This document shows, piece by piece, positions 17,468-26,731 of a DNA stretch of 64,000 nt (within the stretch, counting starts at the first letter, position 1; the number at the start of each line of letters is the position of its first letter). Made by a program: the position numbers and the translations under genes. The notes beneath the pieces are model-generated. The model had not been told where the DNA came from. It ran no database searches and was given only the letters and a program-made list of their open reading frames with translations. This DNA is from an uncultured Lachnospiraceae bacterium (lineage in GTDB: Bacteria > Bacillota > Clostridia > Lachnospirales > Lachnospiraceae): the NCBI GenBank assembly GCA_910583605.1, contig CAJTXN010000011.1:25236-89235 (forward strand), written 5' to 3'.

Positions 17468-19219
17468 GTGAAGTTAGATAAGATTGTCGGAGACAGATTT
17501 AAAGAAAGACCAGCAGATTGCGTAATAGACAGTCATGCGCTGATGGTGCGGGGAGGGTATATGAAATATGTTGCCAATGGCATTTATTCCCAGTACCCGC
17601 CGTTGAAACGGGTAACGAAGAAAATTGAAAATATCATTCGCCAGGAAATGGATAAGATTGATGGTCAGGAGGTATTATTTCCGGTGGTAATGCCTGCGGA
17701 ACTGTGGGAAGAGTCCGGAAGATATACCGGTATAGGAAATGAGATGCTCCGAATGAAAGACAGAAGCGGAAGCAGAATGGTTCTGGGCATGACCCACGAA
17801 GAAGCGGCGGTACATCTGGTAAGGGAATACGGCCAGACCTATACCAAATATCCGTTTATGATCTATCAGATACAGACAAAGTTCAGAGATGAAGCCAGAC
17901 CACGTGCCGGCCTGATCCGGGTCCGGGAGTTTACCATGAAGGATGCCTATTCCTTCCATACTTCCCAGGAAGATTTGGAGCATTATTATGATATATGCTT
18001 CGATGCCTATCTGAGAATATTTGCCCGGGCAGGAATACCCGAGGTAGTGGCTGTGAAGTCGGATTCCGGTATGATGGGAGGCAGTGTATCCCATGAATAT
18101 ATGCTTCTGACGCCGATTGGCGAGGATTCCATTGCCCTCTGCGATGACTGCGGTTACAGCGCCAACATGGAGGCGGCTGAAAATATAATTGAAAATGAGA
18201 ATCAGTTGCCGAAGGAAGACCTTCTGAAAGTTGAAACACCACACAAAGAATCCATAGAAGATGTCTGTGAGTTTCTGCAGCGCCGGGTGGAAAATTCCTG
18301 TAAGGCAGTGGTTTATCAGAAGAACTCCAATGATGAATATATTGTTGTATTTGTCAGAGGAGATATGGAAGTCAATGAAACAAAACTACGGAACCATATC
18401 GGAGAAGAGATTCACCCGGCAGTGATCACGGAGGAGTGCGGACTGACTGCCGGATATATCGGACCTCATAACCTGACTGCGGAATGTGTCCGGCTGTTTG
18501 ACAATTCTTTAAAGGGGATTGATAATCTGGTATGCGGCGCCAACGAAACCGGTTATCACTATACCGGGCTGTGTATGGAGCGGGATGTGCAGAATGTGGA
18601 ATACCACGATTTTTCAAAGATTGTGGAGGGGGGTATCTGTCCGAATTGCGGAAAACATTCCATTCGGATTTCCAGAGGAATTGAAGTGGGCAATATCTTC
18701 CAGCTGGGAACCAAGTATACCAAAGCAATGGATATGAAATATACGGATGCAGACGGTAATCTTCAGTACCCGATCATGGGATGTTACGGTATCGGGGTAG
18801 GACGTCTGGCGGCTTCCGTCTGTGAAGTGCATCATGATGATTACGGCCCTGTCTGGCCGATTTCCATTGCACCTTGGGAAGTTCATATCTGCTGCCTGCG
18901 GCCGGATGATGAGCAGGTGAAAGGTGTTGCGGATAATCTTTATGAAACACTTATGAATGATGGAATAGAAGTCGTGTATGATGACAGAAAAGTCCGTCCA
19001 GGAGTTATGTTTTCGGATGCAGACCTGCTGGGAGTTCCGGTCCGTGTCATTGTCAGTCCGAAGAATTTAAGCGAGAATCTATGCGAAATCGTAACCCGGG
19101 ACAAATCTGTTGCGAAAAAAGTACCGGTGGAAGAGACGGTGTCGGCAGTCAAAGAAATAATTAATCAGCTTTATGAGGAAATTAATTCCCATTGTCCTTC
19201 CGGTTCTCACCCGGTTTAA
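17468..19219 (+). CDS. proS: Prolyl-tRNA synthetase, bacterial type
   Basis: Charges tRNA-Pro with proline. The 583-residue product has class II motif 1 region (GIYSQYPPLKRVTKKIENIIRQ), motif 2 (FRDEARPRAGLIRVREF) and motif 3 (GIGVGRLAA), with the editing insertion between motifs 2 and 3 (about residues 225-405) and the C-terminal anticodon-binding domain (residues about 475-570). A GTG start follows AGAAAGGA. The last 11 residues (SHCPSGSHPV region) extend past the usual end. Confidence 0.95.
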   Translation: MKLDKIVGDRFKERPADCVIDSHALMVRGGYMKYVANGIYSQYPPLKRVTKKIENIIRQEMDKIDGQEVLFPVVMPAELWEESGRYTGIGNEMLRMKDRSGSRMVLGMTHEEAAVHLVREYGQTYTKYPFMIYQIQTKFRDEARPRAGLIRVREFTMKDAYSFHTSQEDLEHYYDICFDAYLRIFARAGIPEVVAVKSDSGMMGGSVSHEYMLLTPIGEDSIALCDDCGYSANMEAAENIIENENQLPKEDLLKVETPHKESIEDVCEFLQRRVENSCKAVVYQKNSNDEYIVVFVRGDMEVNETKLRNHIGEEIHPAVITEECGLTAGYIGPHNLTAECVRLFDNSLKGIDNLVCGANETGYHYTGLCMERDVQNVEYHDFSKIVEGGICPNCGKHSIRISRGIEVGNIFQLGTKYTKAMDMKYTDADGNLQYPIMGCYGIGVGRLAASVCEVHHDDYGPVWPISIAPWEVHICCLRPDDEQVKGVADNLYETLMNDGIEVVYDDRKVRPGVMFSDADLLGVPVRVIVSPKNLSENLCEIVTRDKSVAKKVPVEETVSAVKEIINQLYEEINSHCPSGSHPV

Positions 19220-19249
19220 AGGAATCGATCGATACAGATGAGCGAAAAT

Positions 19250-19298
19250 GCCGGCGGATAATCGGCATCCGTGTAACGGATGCCGGATATCCGCCGGC
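19250..19298. terminator. Large hairpin terminator between proS and a convergent gene
   Basis: 11-bp GC-rich stem (19250-19260 with 19288-19298), a 2x2 internal loop, then a 9-bp stem (19263-19271 with 19277-19285). T-rich sequence follows on the plus strand. It lies between convergent genes and may serve both. Confidence 0.7.
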
Positions 19299-19330
19299 TT
19301 ATCTGTTTTGCCGTATCATGCCGGTTTCAT

Positions 19331-19924
19331 TCAGGATTCTTTATTGGTCTTATATATCACGTATACTATAAGAAGAATCGAAAGAAACATTGAAAGTTCA
19401 ATGCTGAAGGTACGGAATGCGGCTCCGACGTTATATCCGCCGAAGAGCTTTCCCCAGAAAAGAAAGAAGTTTTTGATCATGCCATTGAAATGTCCGAATG
19501 TTATGTAAGAGACAGATATAATAAACGGAATAAACCTGCTCTTATATTTTATGCCGGATATTATTGCGATTATTGTGGCGGCGATCATAACGAGAGATAA
19601 AATGAAATCGGAAAAAAGGGAAGCTCTCTGAAATTTCATTTCTCCCATATTGACCAGATAATGTATGGAATTGATAAGTTCGTTCAGCGCCAGAACAGTC
19701 AGAATACCAAGATAATAAACAGGCTGAATGACGTTCGGGGTTGAGGTTTCAAGAACCGCAAAAGCCAGAAGCGCCAGAGGGGCAAGTAAGAGTATAAGGG
19801 AAGAAGCCCAGTTCCAACCGTCGGTTTTTATCACAATGTTAAAAACAATACCCATCAGCATAAAAAAAGATGCTGTGCCTGCGGTAATCAGTTTGATTAA
19901 TGAATCTTTACTAATTGTATTCAT
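19331..19924 (-). CDS. Six-helix membrane protein of unknown function
   Basis: I do not recognise a family. The 197-residue product has about six hydrophobic segments (near residues 10-32, 40-58, 67-85, 100-128, 131-150 and 173-192) and short loops, so it should be an integral membrane protein; no catalytic motif is seen. AGAAAGGAG lies a few bases before the start. It is a single gene between convergent proS and divergent 20099. Confidence 0.65.
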   Translation of the reverse strand: MNTISKDSLIKLITAGTASFFMLMGIVFNIVIKTDGWNWASSLILLLAPLALLAFAVLETSTPNVIQPVYYLGILTVLALNELINSIHYLVNMGEMKFQRASLFSDFILSLVMIAATIIAIISGIKYKSRFIPFIISVSYITFGHFNGMIKNFFLFWGKLFGGYNVGAAFRTFSIELSMFLSILLIVYVIYKTNKES

Positions 19925-20000
19925 GGAAGTCTCCTTTCTGAAATTTTGTAAATCTATTATATCATCTATCTTCCGTATAGTAAAGAAGTAGGGAAAATAC

Positions 20001-20029
20001 TTTCTTTTTTATTGCCGTTAGGGTATAAT
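20001..20029 (+). promoter_or_regulatory. Possible promoter of the HD-domain gene
   Basis: TATAAT at 20024-20029 with a poor -35 (TTTCTT, 17-base spacer). The stretch TAGGGTATAATAATT is also found at the hflX promoter (60260-60274). Confidence 0.4.
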
Positions 20030-20098
20030 AATTACAAATACAATGAGATATAAAATAATAAATTCGCCTTAAAAATAAAAAGGCAGAAAGGTGGAAGT

Positions 20099-21199
20099 AT
20101 GATTTTTGTTACCACGAATGACTTAAAAAAGGGAATGAGACTGGCAAAACCTGTTTATAATAAAAATGGTGTTCTGTTATATGGCCGTGATACAAAGCTG
20201 ACCGAACAGGGAATTGTCAGCATCAAAAATTTCAGTCTGATCGGAATTTATGTTTTGGAGCCGGCGGAGCCGCTGCCGCCTATGTCGGAAGATGATATTG
20301 AGTTTGAGAGATTTCAGACTATGGCGGTGTTCAGTATTAAGGATGATATGAAAGCGCTTCTGGCAAGAAAAGTACCTCCCAACTTAAACCGCCTGACAGA
20401 CATGATCATTAATAATTACGGCGGCGGAGATAAGAAGATCAGCTTTACCCAGAATTTAAGAAGTCCATCGGATTATGTGTATAAACACTCGTTAAATGTG
20501 GCGATTCTTGCCGCCCTTATTTCCGGCCAGATAAAAGAAAGTCTGGAAGAGCAGAGAGAGATTGTAATCGCGGCGCTGCTGCATGATATCGGAAAGCTTA
20601 CGATTCGTGATACCATTGCATGTAAGGATGATCCGGATGAAGAAGAACAGGACATTATAAAGAGAGGTATCATGGACGGCTATAACCTTCTGGAGTATTC
20701 GGAGATAACCGCTTCCACAAAAAGAATGATCACACAGTTTCAAAAGGAAGTATATGACCTGAATGGGAATGCAAACGAAGAAACTGATAAAACGCTCAGT
20801 CTTGCAACCGGAATCTTAATGATCGCTGACGAATATGACAAACTGACCGCCATGAAAATCGATGAATCACCAATGTCGGAGATAGCGGTTCTGAAGCGTT
20901 TAATGGCGGATGAAACATATTCGGACCGATTGGTGAATGCCCTGACAGACAGTATTAATATTGTGGTTCCGGGAGTATGCCTGGAACTGACCAACGGAGA
21001 AAAAGGACTGGTAATCCGTGAAAATCAGGACAATCTGTTACAGCCGGTAGTTCTGGGATTTGACAAAAATATTGTGTACGATCTGGAAAAAACGGGAGAT
21101 GCCGTACAGATCAAAGATATCATGAAAACCATGGATAACCGTATCATTATTGATAAGGAGCGGCTGGAGGAATACAGTAATAAGCCGATACATAGTTAA
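20099..21199 (+). CDS. HD-domain protein, degenerate HD-GYP type
   Basis: A 366-residue protein with an N-terminal segment typical of those preceding HD-GYP domains (LKKGMRLAKPVYNKNGVLL) and an HD domain carrying HSLNVA (about residue 131) and the HD pair in LLHDIGKLT (about residue 163). The family's second half, HHExxDGxGYP, is absent; a normal D-rich ADEYDKLTA segment remains. It may bind or once have hydrolysed cyclic-di-GMP, but full activity is doubtful. AAAGGTGG lies just before ATG. The pyr genes follow in the same direction after 56 bases. Confidence 0.75.
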   Translation: MIFVTTNDLKKGMRLAKPVYNKNGVLLYGRDTKLTEQGIVSIKNFSLIGIYVLEPAEPLPPMSEDDIEFERFQTMAVFSIKDDMKALLARKVPPNLNRLTDMIINNYGGGDKKISFTQNLRSPSDYVYKHSLNVAILAALISGQIKESLEEQREIVIAALLHDIGKLTIRDTIACKDDPDEEEQDIIKRGIMDGYNLLEYSEITASTKRMITQFQKEVYDLNGNANEETDKTLSLATGILMIADEYDKLTAMKIDESPMSEIAVLKRLMADETYSDRLVNALTDSINIVVPGVCLELTNGEKGLVIRENQDNLLQPVVLGFDKNIVYDLEKTGDAVQIKDIMKTMDNRIIIDKERLEEYSNKPIHS

Positions 21200-21210
21200 A
21201 TAAATCTGAA

Positions 21211-21229
21211 GTGTTCCGGTTGCGGACAC
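21211..21229 (+). promoter_or_regulatory. Hairpin ahead of pyrC
   Basis: GTGTTCCG (21211-21218) pairs with CGGACAC (21223-21229), with one unpaired T and a GTTG loop. It is the only structure between the HD gene and pyrC. It has no T-tract; it could be an mRNA-protecting or protein-binding stem. Confidence 0.35.
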
Positions 21230-21255
21230 AATAAAAGAAATGGAGAATGAACCGG

Positions 21256-22542
21256 ATGTATATTCTGATTAAGAACGGTAGAGTAATAGACAAGGCGGCC
21301 GATATTGATGCGGTTATGGATGTATTGATTCGGGATACCGTAATTGATAAGGTGGCAGAGCAAATAGAGGAACGGGATTACACGGATGTCCGGGTAATTG
21401 ATGCCGGCGGATGTTTTGTAATGCCGGGATTCATTGATATGCATGTTCATCTGCGGGACCCGGGTTTTACGTATAAAGAAACGATTGCCACCGGATCGAA
21501 GGCTGCGGCAAAGGGAGGCTTTACCACCATATGTCCAATGCCAAATACAAAACCGGTTACCGATAATCCGGAAATTGTAAGTGATATCGTAAAGCGTGCC
21601 ATGTTGGAAAGTCCAATCACAATACTTCCGGTGGGGGCGGTAACCACAGGTCAGCAGGGCAGGGAAGTTACGGATATTAAAGGAATGGCTGAGAGCGGAA
21701 TCTGTGCCATCAGTGAAGACGGAAAGTCCGTGATGAACTCCAATCTGTACCGGGAAGCAATGAAAATTGCAAAAGAATGCGGGATACCAGTTCTGGCGCA
21801 CTGTGAGGACATCAATCTGGTGGCAGGCGGCGTTATGAATATGGGAGACAAATCCCGGCAGATGGGATTAAAGGGTATCAGCAATGCAGTAGAAGATATT
21901 ATTGCAGCCAGAGACATCCTGCTGGCAAAAGAAACCGGTGCAACCCTTCATCTGTGTCATTGTTCCACCGCGGCCAGTGTCAGAATGATAAAAGAAGCAA
22001 AAGAAGAGGGACTGCCGGTATCCGGAGAAGTCTGCCCGCATCATTTTACGCTGTCTGCCGATGATATTAAGGAAAACGACGGAAACTATAAAATGAATCC
22101 TCCGCTGCGGAGCAGACAGGATGTGGAGACATTAAAGCAGGGACTGCGGGATGGCATTATGGATGTTATTTCTACGGATCATGCGCCTCATGGCAGTGAA
22201 GAAAAGGCCAGAGGCTTTGAGGGTGCGCCGTTTGGAATTGTCGGGCTGGAAACTTCTGCTGCGTTGACTTATACGGAACTGGTATTGCAGGGATATCTGA
22301 CACCGATGCAGATGGTTGAGAAAATGAGTTATAATCCGGCCCGGATTTTGGGAATTGACAGAGGAACGCTTTTGGAAGGAAAAACAGCGGATGTGGTGAT
22401 TTTTAATCCCGAAACGGAATATGTGATCAATGCGGAAGAATTTGTTTCCAAAGGACACAATACTCCGTTTCATGGAAGAACGGTAAAAGGTGCCGTGGAA
22501 TATACCATTCATCATGGAAAAGTTGTATTTCCGTTTTCATAA
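21256..22542 (+). CDS. pyrC: Dihydroorotase
   Basis: Zinc enzyme that closes carbamoyl-aspartate to dihydroorotate, step three of pyrimidine synthesis. The 428-residue product has the metal-binding HVHLRDPG, the later zinc histidines (LAHCED and HLCHCS), and STDHAPH with the catalytic Asp. ATG 21256 has GGAG 10 bases upstream; an ATG at 21247 would be one base from that site. First gene of the pyrC-F-K-D-E run. Confidence 0.96.
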   Translation: MYILIKNGRVIDKAADIDAVMDVLIRDTVIDKVAEQIEERDYTDVRVIDAGGCFVMPGFIDMHVHLRDPGFTYKETIATGSKAAAKGGFTTICPMPNTKPVTDNPEIVSDIVKRAMLESPITILPVGAVTTGQQGREVTDIKGMAESGICAISEDGKSVMNSNLYREAMKIAKECGIPVLAHCEDINLVAGGVMNMGDKSRQMGLKGISNAVEDIIAARDILLAKETGATLHLCHCSTAASVRMIKEAKEEGLPVSGEVCPHHFTLSADDIKENDGNYKMNPPLRSRQDVETLKQGLRDGIMDVISTDHAPHGSEEKARGFEGAPFGIVGLETSAALTYTELVLQGYLTPMQMVEKMSYNPARILGIDRGTLLEGKTADVVIFNPETEYVINAEEFVSKGHNTPFHGRTVKGAVEYTIHHGKVVFPFS

Positions 22543-22578
22543 TAAAACTATTAAAGAACATCGTATGGAGGAAACAAG

Positions 22579-23502
22579 ATGATTAACAAACTGGTCAGTA
22601 AGATTCAGAAATTAAATGCGCCGGTGGTAGTGGGATTAGACCCGATGCTGGATTATGTACCGGAATTTATCAGGAAGAAAGCATATGCGGAATACGGAGA
22701 AACTTTAAAAGGTGCGGCAGAAGCCATATTTGAATATAACAAAGGAATTATAGATGCTACATATGATCTGATACCGGCGGTAAAACCACAGATAGCCATG
22801 TATGAACAGTTTGGAATTGAAGGACTGCATGCATTTAAGAAAACAGTGGATTATGCAAAATCAAAGGCTCTGGTAGTTATCGGTGATATTAAGAGAGGAG
22901 ATATCGGTTCCACCTCTTCGGCTTATGCGGTTGGGCATTTAGGCGGAGTAAAAGTCGGAAATACCCTGTGCCGGGCATTTGATGAGGATTTTATTACGGT
23001 TAATCCGTATCTTGGAAGCGATGGTGTCAATCCTTTTATTGATGTGTGCAGAGAAGAAGGAAAGGGAATCTTTGTTCTGGTGAAAACCTCAAATCCTTCC
23101 AGTGGTGAATTTCAGGATAAGCTGACAGATTCAAGACCGCTGTATGAGCTGGTTGGAGAACAGGTGGCAAAATGGGGAGAAACCCATATGGGAGAATCCT
23201 ACAGTTATGTAGGCGCAGTTGTGGGAGCTACATATCCGGAAATGGGAAAAATCCTCCGGAAATTGATGCCAAAGACCTACATTCTGGTTCCGGGCTATGG
23301 AGCACAGGGTGGAAAGGCAGCAGACCTGGCTCCGTATTTTAACGAAGACGGTCTGGGAGCAATTGTCAATTCTTCCAGAGGTATTATTGCGGCATATAAA
23401 CAGGAGAAATATAAAGAATATGGGGAAAAGAACTATGCGGATGCATCAAGGGCTGCAGTAATAGATATGATTGAAGACATTACTACTGCAGTATTCAGAT
23501 AA
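22579..23502 (+). CDS. pyrF: Orotidine 5'-phosphate decarboxylase (type 2)
   Basis: Last step of UMP synthesis. The 307-residue length and the motifs VVGLDPMLDYVP and IGDIKRGDIGSTS, which contain the catalytic Lys-Asp set, match the longer subfamily 2 enzyme. ATGGAGGAAAC lies before the start. The pyrK ribosome binding site overlaps its stop codon, so the two are probably translated together. Confidence 0.95.
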   Translation: MINKLVSKIQKLNAPVVVGLDPMLDYVPEFIRKKAYAEYGETLKGAAEAIFEYNKGIIDATYDLIPAVKPQIAMYEQFGIEGLHAFKKTVDYAKSKALVVIGDIKRGDIGSTSSAYAVGHLGGVKVGNTLCRAFDEDFITVNPYLGSDGVNPFIDVCREEGKGIFVLVKTSNPSSGEFQDKLTDSRPLYELVGEQVAKWGETHMGESYSYVGAVVGATYPEMGKILRKLMPKTYILVPGYGAQGGKAADLAPYFNEDGLGAIVNSSRGIIAAYKQEKYKEYGEKNYADASRAAVIDMIEDITTAVFR

Positions 23503-23514
23503 GGAGGCCGGGCA

Positions 23515-24306
23515 GTGGAGCATATTTCAGATAACAGACACAGAATGGAAATGGCTGAGATTATCAGCCAGGAGGAAATCAGTACGGATATATACAGTAT
23601 GTGGTTAAGATGCGATATGGCAAAGGATGCGAAACCGGGACAGTTTATTTCCATGTACTCCGGAAACGGTGCCTGTCTTCTGCCGAGACCCATCAGTATT
23701 TGTGAAATAAATGATGAAAAGAATGCATTACGGCTGGTGTACCGGATAGTCGGAAAGGGGACTGCCGAATTTTCCAATATGAAGAGTGAAGGCAGGATTA
23801 AGATTCTCGGCCCACTGGGAAACGGATATACCCTGAAAAATAAAACAGCGATTCTTGCGGCCGGTGGTATCGGTGTTCCACCAATGGTGGAACTGGCAAA
23901 AAAACTGAAGAAACAGTATAACTGTGTTTTAAATATCGTTGCAGGGTATCGGAGCCGGTTATTTTTATATGAAGAGTTACAAAAGTACGGCAATGTATAT
24001 ATTTCCACGGAAGACGGCAGTACCGGAGTCAGGGGAAACATTATGGATGCAATCCGGGAGTATTCTGTTGAGGGTGATATCATCTATGCCTGTGGACCAA
24101 TGCCGATGTTAAAAGCCATAAAAAATTATGCGCAGGAAAAGGATATTGAGGCACAGATTTCATTGGAAGAGCGGATGGCATGCGGCATTGGTGCATGTCT
24201 GGGCTGTGTTTGCAAGACAAAAAATAAAGATGAACATACAAATGTAAATAACACACGGATATGTACGGATGGTCCTGTTTTCGATTCTCGGATAGTAGAT
24301 ATCTAA
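23515..24306 (+). CDS. pyrK: Dihydroorotate dehydrogenase electron transfer subunit
   Basis: FAD and [2Fe-2S] protein that passes electrons from PyrD to NAD+. The 263-residue product has the FAD-binding segment RPISICEI, the NAD-binding domain (AAGGIGVPPMVEL), and the iron-sulfur cysteines in MACGIGACLGCVC plus the later RICTDGPVF. It begins at GTG 23515 with AAGGAGG about 8 bases upstream. It pairs with pyrD next to it. Confidence 0.95.
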   Translation: MEHISDNRHRMEMAEIISQEEISTDIYSMWLRCDMAKDAKPGQFISMYSGNGACLLPRPISICEINDEKNALRLVYRIVGKGTAEFSNMKSEGRIKILGPLGNGYTLKNKTAILAAGGIGVPPMVELAKKLKKQYNCVLNIVAGYRSRLFLYEELQKYGNVYISTEDGSTGVRGNIMDAIREYSVEGDIIYACGPMPMLKAIKNYAQEKDIEAQISLEERMACGIGACLGCVCKTKNKDEHTNVNNTRICTDGPVFDSRIVDI

Positions 24307-24351
24307 TGAAAAAATCAGAAAGAATATGAAAAGAAAGGGCAGAAACAGAAT

Positions 24352-25257
24352 ATGAATATGTCAGTAAATATAGCAGGCGTGGAGTTGAAAAATCCTGTTA
24401 TGACAGCATCCGGAACCTTTGGATCCGGAATGGAATACAGTGAATTTGTGGATTTAAACAGACTGGGAGCGGTAGTTACAAAGGGAGTTGCTGCCGTTCC
24501 CTGGGAGGGAAATCCCACACCAAGAATAGCAGAGACCCACGGCGGTATGCTGAATGCCATCGGGCTTCAGAATCCGGGGATTGATGTATTTGTGAAACGG
24601 GATATACCGTTTTTAAAACAGTATGATACAAAAATTATAGTCAACGTCTGCGGAAAGACCAGGGAAGAGTATCTGGAGGTTGTAGAACGTCTGGCAGACG
24701 AGCCGGTGGATATGCTGGAAATCAATATTTCCTGTCCAAACGTAAAAGAAGGGGGTATTGGATTTGGTCAGGATGCAGGGAATGTGGAGGATATTACAAA
24801 GACAGTGAAACGGGTGGCAAAACAACCGGTCATTATGAAACTAAGTCCCAATGTAACAGATATTACCCTTATGGCAAAAGCGGCTGAGGCAGGTGGCGCC
24901 GATGCTATATCCCTGATTAATACCCTGACCGGAATGAAGATAGATATTAACCGGCAGACGTTTGCACTGGCAAACCGGACCGGCGGTTTGTCCGGACCGG
25001 CCATTAAACCGGTTGCGGTCCGAATGGTCAATCAGGTGGCAAATGCCGTAAAGATTCCGATTATCGGAATGGGTGGAATCGCAACGGCAGAAGATGCACT
25101 GGAATTTATTCTTGCCGGAGCTTCGGCAGTATCGGTGGGGACTGCCAATTTCTTTAATCCCAACGCTACGATAGAGATTATAGACGGTATTGGAGAATAT
25201 ATGAGAAATAAAAACTGTCAGGACATTAATGAACTGATTGGGATAGTGAATCGGTAG
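24352..25257 (+). CDS. pyrD: Dihydroorotate dehydrogenase, class 1B catalytic subunit
   Basis: Oxidises dihydroorotate to orotate. The 301-residue FMN barrel has the family marks TASGTFGSG, ISCPNVKEGG with the catalytic Cys, and the late GMGGIATAEDALEF phosphate-binding loop. Its neighbour pyrK makes it the NAD-dependent 1B type. Two nearby ATGs (24352, 24358) are possible; the first is closer to the AAAGGG site. Confidence 0.95.
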   Translation: MNMSVNIAGVELKNPVMTASGTFGSGMEYSEFVDLNRLGAVVTKGVAAVPWEGNPTPRIAETHGGMLNAIGLQNPGIDVFVKRDIPFLKQYDTKIIVNVCGKTREEYLEVVERLADEPVDMLEINISCPNVKEGGIGFGQDAGNVEDITKTVKRVAKQPVIMKLSPNVTDITLMAKAAEAGGADAISLINTLTGMKIDINRQTFALANRTGGLSGPAIKPVAVRMVNQVANAVKIPIIGMGGIATAEDALEFILAGASAVSVGTANFFNPNATIEIIDGIGEYMRNKNCQDINELIGIVNR

Positions 25258-25301
25258 ACAGAACGGTAAAAAGCTTGTAAAATAAAGGAGAAATCAGATA
25301 T

Positions 25302-25976
25302 ATGGAACAATATAAACAGGAATTTATTGAATTTATGGTAGACTGCAATGTATTAAAGTTTGGAGATTTTGTAACCAAAAGCGGAAGAAAAACACCTTTT
25401 TTCGTGAATACCGGTTTTTACCGGACCGGTTCCCAGCTTGTAAAGCTTGGGGAATATTATGCAAAGGCCATTAAAGATAAATACGGTGTGGAGTTTGATG
25501 TGTTATTTGGACCGGCATATAAAGGGATTCCGCTTTCGGTAACAACTACAATGGCTCTTAGCAATCTTTACGGGGCAGATATCAGATATTGTTCCAACCG
25601 GAAGGAGATCAAAGACCATGGAGATACGGGGATTCTTCTGGGAAGTCCCATAAATGACGGAGATAAAGTAATAATTATAGAAGACGTGACAACGGCAGGA
25701 ACATCCATTAACGAAACACTTCCGATTATTAAAGCACAGGGAGATATAACGGTTGCAGGTCTGGTGGTATCCGTTGACCGCATGGAGCGGGGGCAGGGAG
25801 AGAAAAGCGCCCTTGAGGAAATCAAAGAAACCTATGGAATAGAAACAACTGCCATCGTAACCATGGAAGAAGTAGTTGAACATTTATACAATAGGGAATA
25901 TAATGGAACAATCATTATTGATGATACATTAAAAGCGGCAATCGATAAATATTATGAGCAATATGGTGTAAAATAA
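25302..25976 (+). CDS. pyrE: Orotate phosphoribosyltransferase
   Basis: Joins orotate to PRPP. The 224-residue product has FGPAYKGIPLS near residue 70 and the PRPP-binding loop VIIIEDVTTAGTSINE near residue 125. AAAGGAGAAATC precedes the start. Last enzyme of the pyr run; no pyrB/pyrI, carA or carB is seen here. Confidence 0.95.
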   Translation: MEQYKQEFIEFMVDCNVLKFGDFVTKSGRKTPFFVNTGFYRTGSQLVKLGEYYAKAIKDKYGVEFDVLFGPAYKGIPLSVTTTMALSNLYGADIRYCSNRKEIKDHGDTGILLGSPINDGDKVIIIEDVTTAGTSINETLPIIKAQGDITVAGLVVSVDRMERGQGEKSALEEIKETYGIETTAIVTMEEVVEHLYNREYNGTIIIDDTLKAAIDKYYEQYGVK

Positions 25977-25995
25977 AATCTATGGAGGTGTCAGG

Positions 25996-26145
25996 ATGGA
26001 AAAAATCTATAAATCAATGAAGCATGCAGGAGCCAGCAGCATTGCATTGGGTGTGATCATGATAGTATTGGGATTAACGATTGGAATACTGACGATCATT
26101 AACGGTGCAAAACTACTGAAAAATAAATCAGGAATTACGTTCTAA
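25996..26145 (+). CDS. 49-residue single-helix membrane protein
   Basis: A small ORF starts at ATG 25996 with a very good TGGAGGTG site 6 bases upstream, 19 bases after pyrE. The peptide opens MEKIYKSMKHAG, has one hydrophobic stretch (about residues 18-39: ALGVIMIVLGLTIGILTII), and ends in KLLKNKSGITF. Strong ribosome binding site, short gap and clean helix argue for a real gene. Function unknown. Confidence 0.7.
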   Translation: MEKIYKSMKHAGASSIALGVIMIVLGLTIGILTIINGAKLLKNKSGITF

Positions 26146-26231
26146 CAGGGTTACTGCTGTGTTGTTGCGCAAGCATCACTCATAGGAGTGTTCTTTCCTA
26201 ATGAATGATGATAATTTAGGAGGTACTCACC

Positions 26232-26726
26232 TTGAAGAAGAATAAAACACCCCGGACAGGAAGAAATCATAAACGGCTAATGATAGTTAGCCGTTTGTTG
26301 TTTATAATCTATTTGGGATTTACATTGTATTTTATGTTCTTTTCGGAACGAATGGGAAGAAGTGTATGTGACAGCTATCGATATAATTTGGAACCTTTTG
26401 TGGAGATTAAACGGTTCTACAGTCTTTTGGGAAGTGATATGACCTTGACGGCATATATTAATCTGTTCGGGAATGTGTTATGTTTTATTCCGTTTGGCAT
26501 ATTTCTGCCGGCAGTGGGCAGACATTTTAAGTCGTTTGTGAGAGTTACGATCCTTACGGCATTATTCAGCCTTTTTATTGAAAGCATTCAGTTATATTTC
26601 AAAGTGGGAATATTTGATGTGGATGATCTGATGCTGAATACCCTTGGCGGAATGGCAGGATATGTGATGTATAAAATATACGCGGTTATACGGTATGGAA
26701 AATTTTGGAATTATATTGAGGAATAG
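26232..26726 (+). CDS. VanZ-like family protein
   Basis: A 164-residue membrane protein with about four hydrophobic segments and the VanZ-like hallmarks NLEPFVEI, NLFGNVLCFIPFGIFLP, SLFIESIQ and DVDDLMLNTLGG. The original VanZ gives low-level teicoplanin resistance, but most family members have no known role. It starts at TTG 26232 with AGGAGG 8 bases upstream. A perfect 10-bp hairpin (26271-26280 with 26287-26296) lies within its first codons. Confidence 0.85.
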   Translation: MKKNKTPRTGRNHKRLMIVSRLLFIIYLGFTLYFMFFSERMGRSVCDSYRYNLEPFVEIKRFYSLLGSDMTLTAYINLFGNVLCFIPFGIFLPAVGRHFKSFVRVTILTALFSLFIESIQLYFKVGIFDVDDLMLNTLGGMAGYVMYKIYAVIRYGKFWNYIEE

Positions 26727-26731
26727 GGCTG

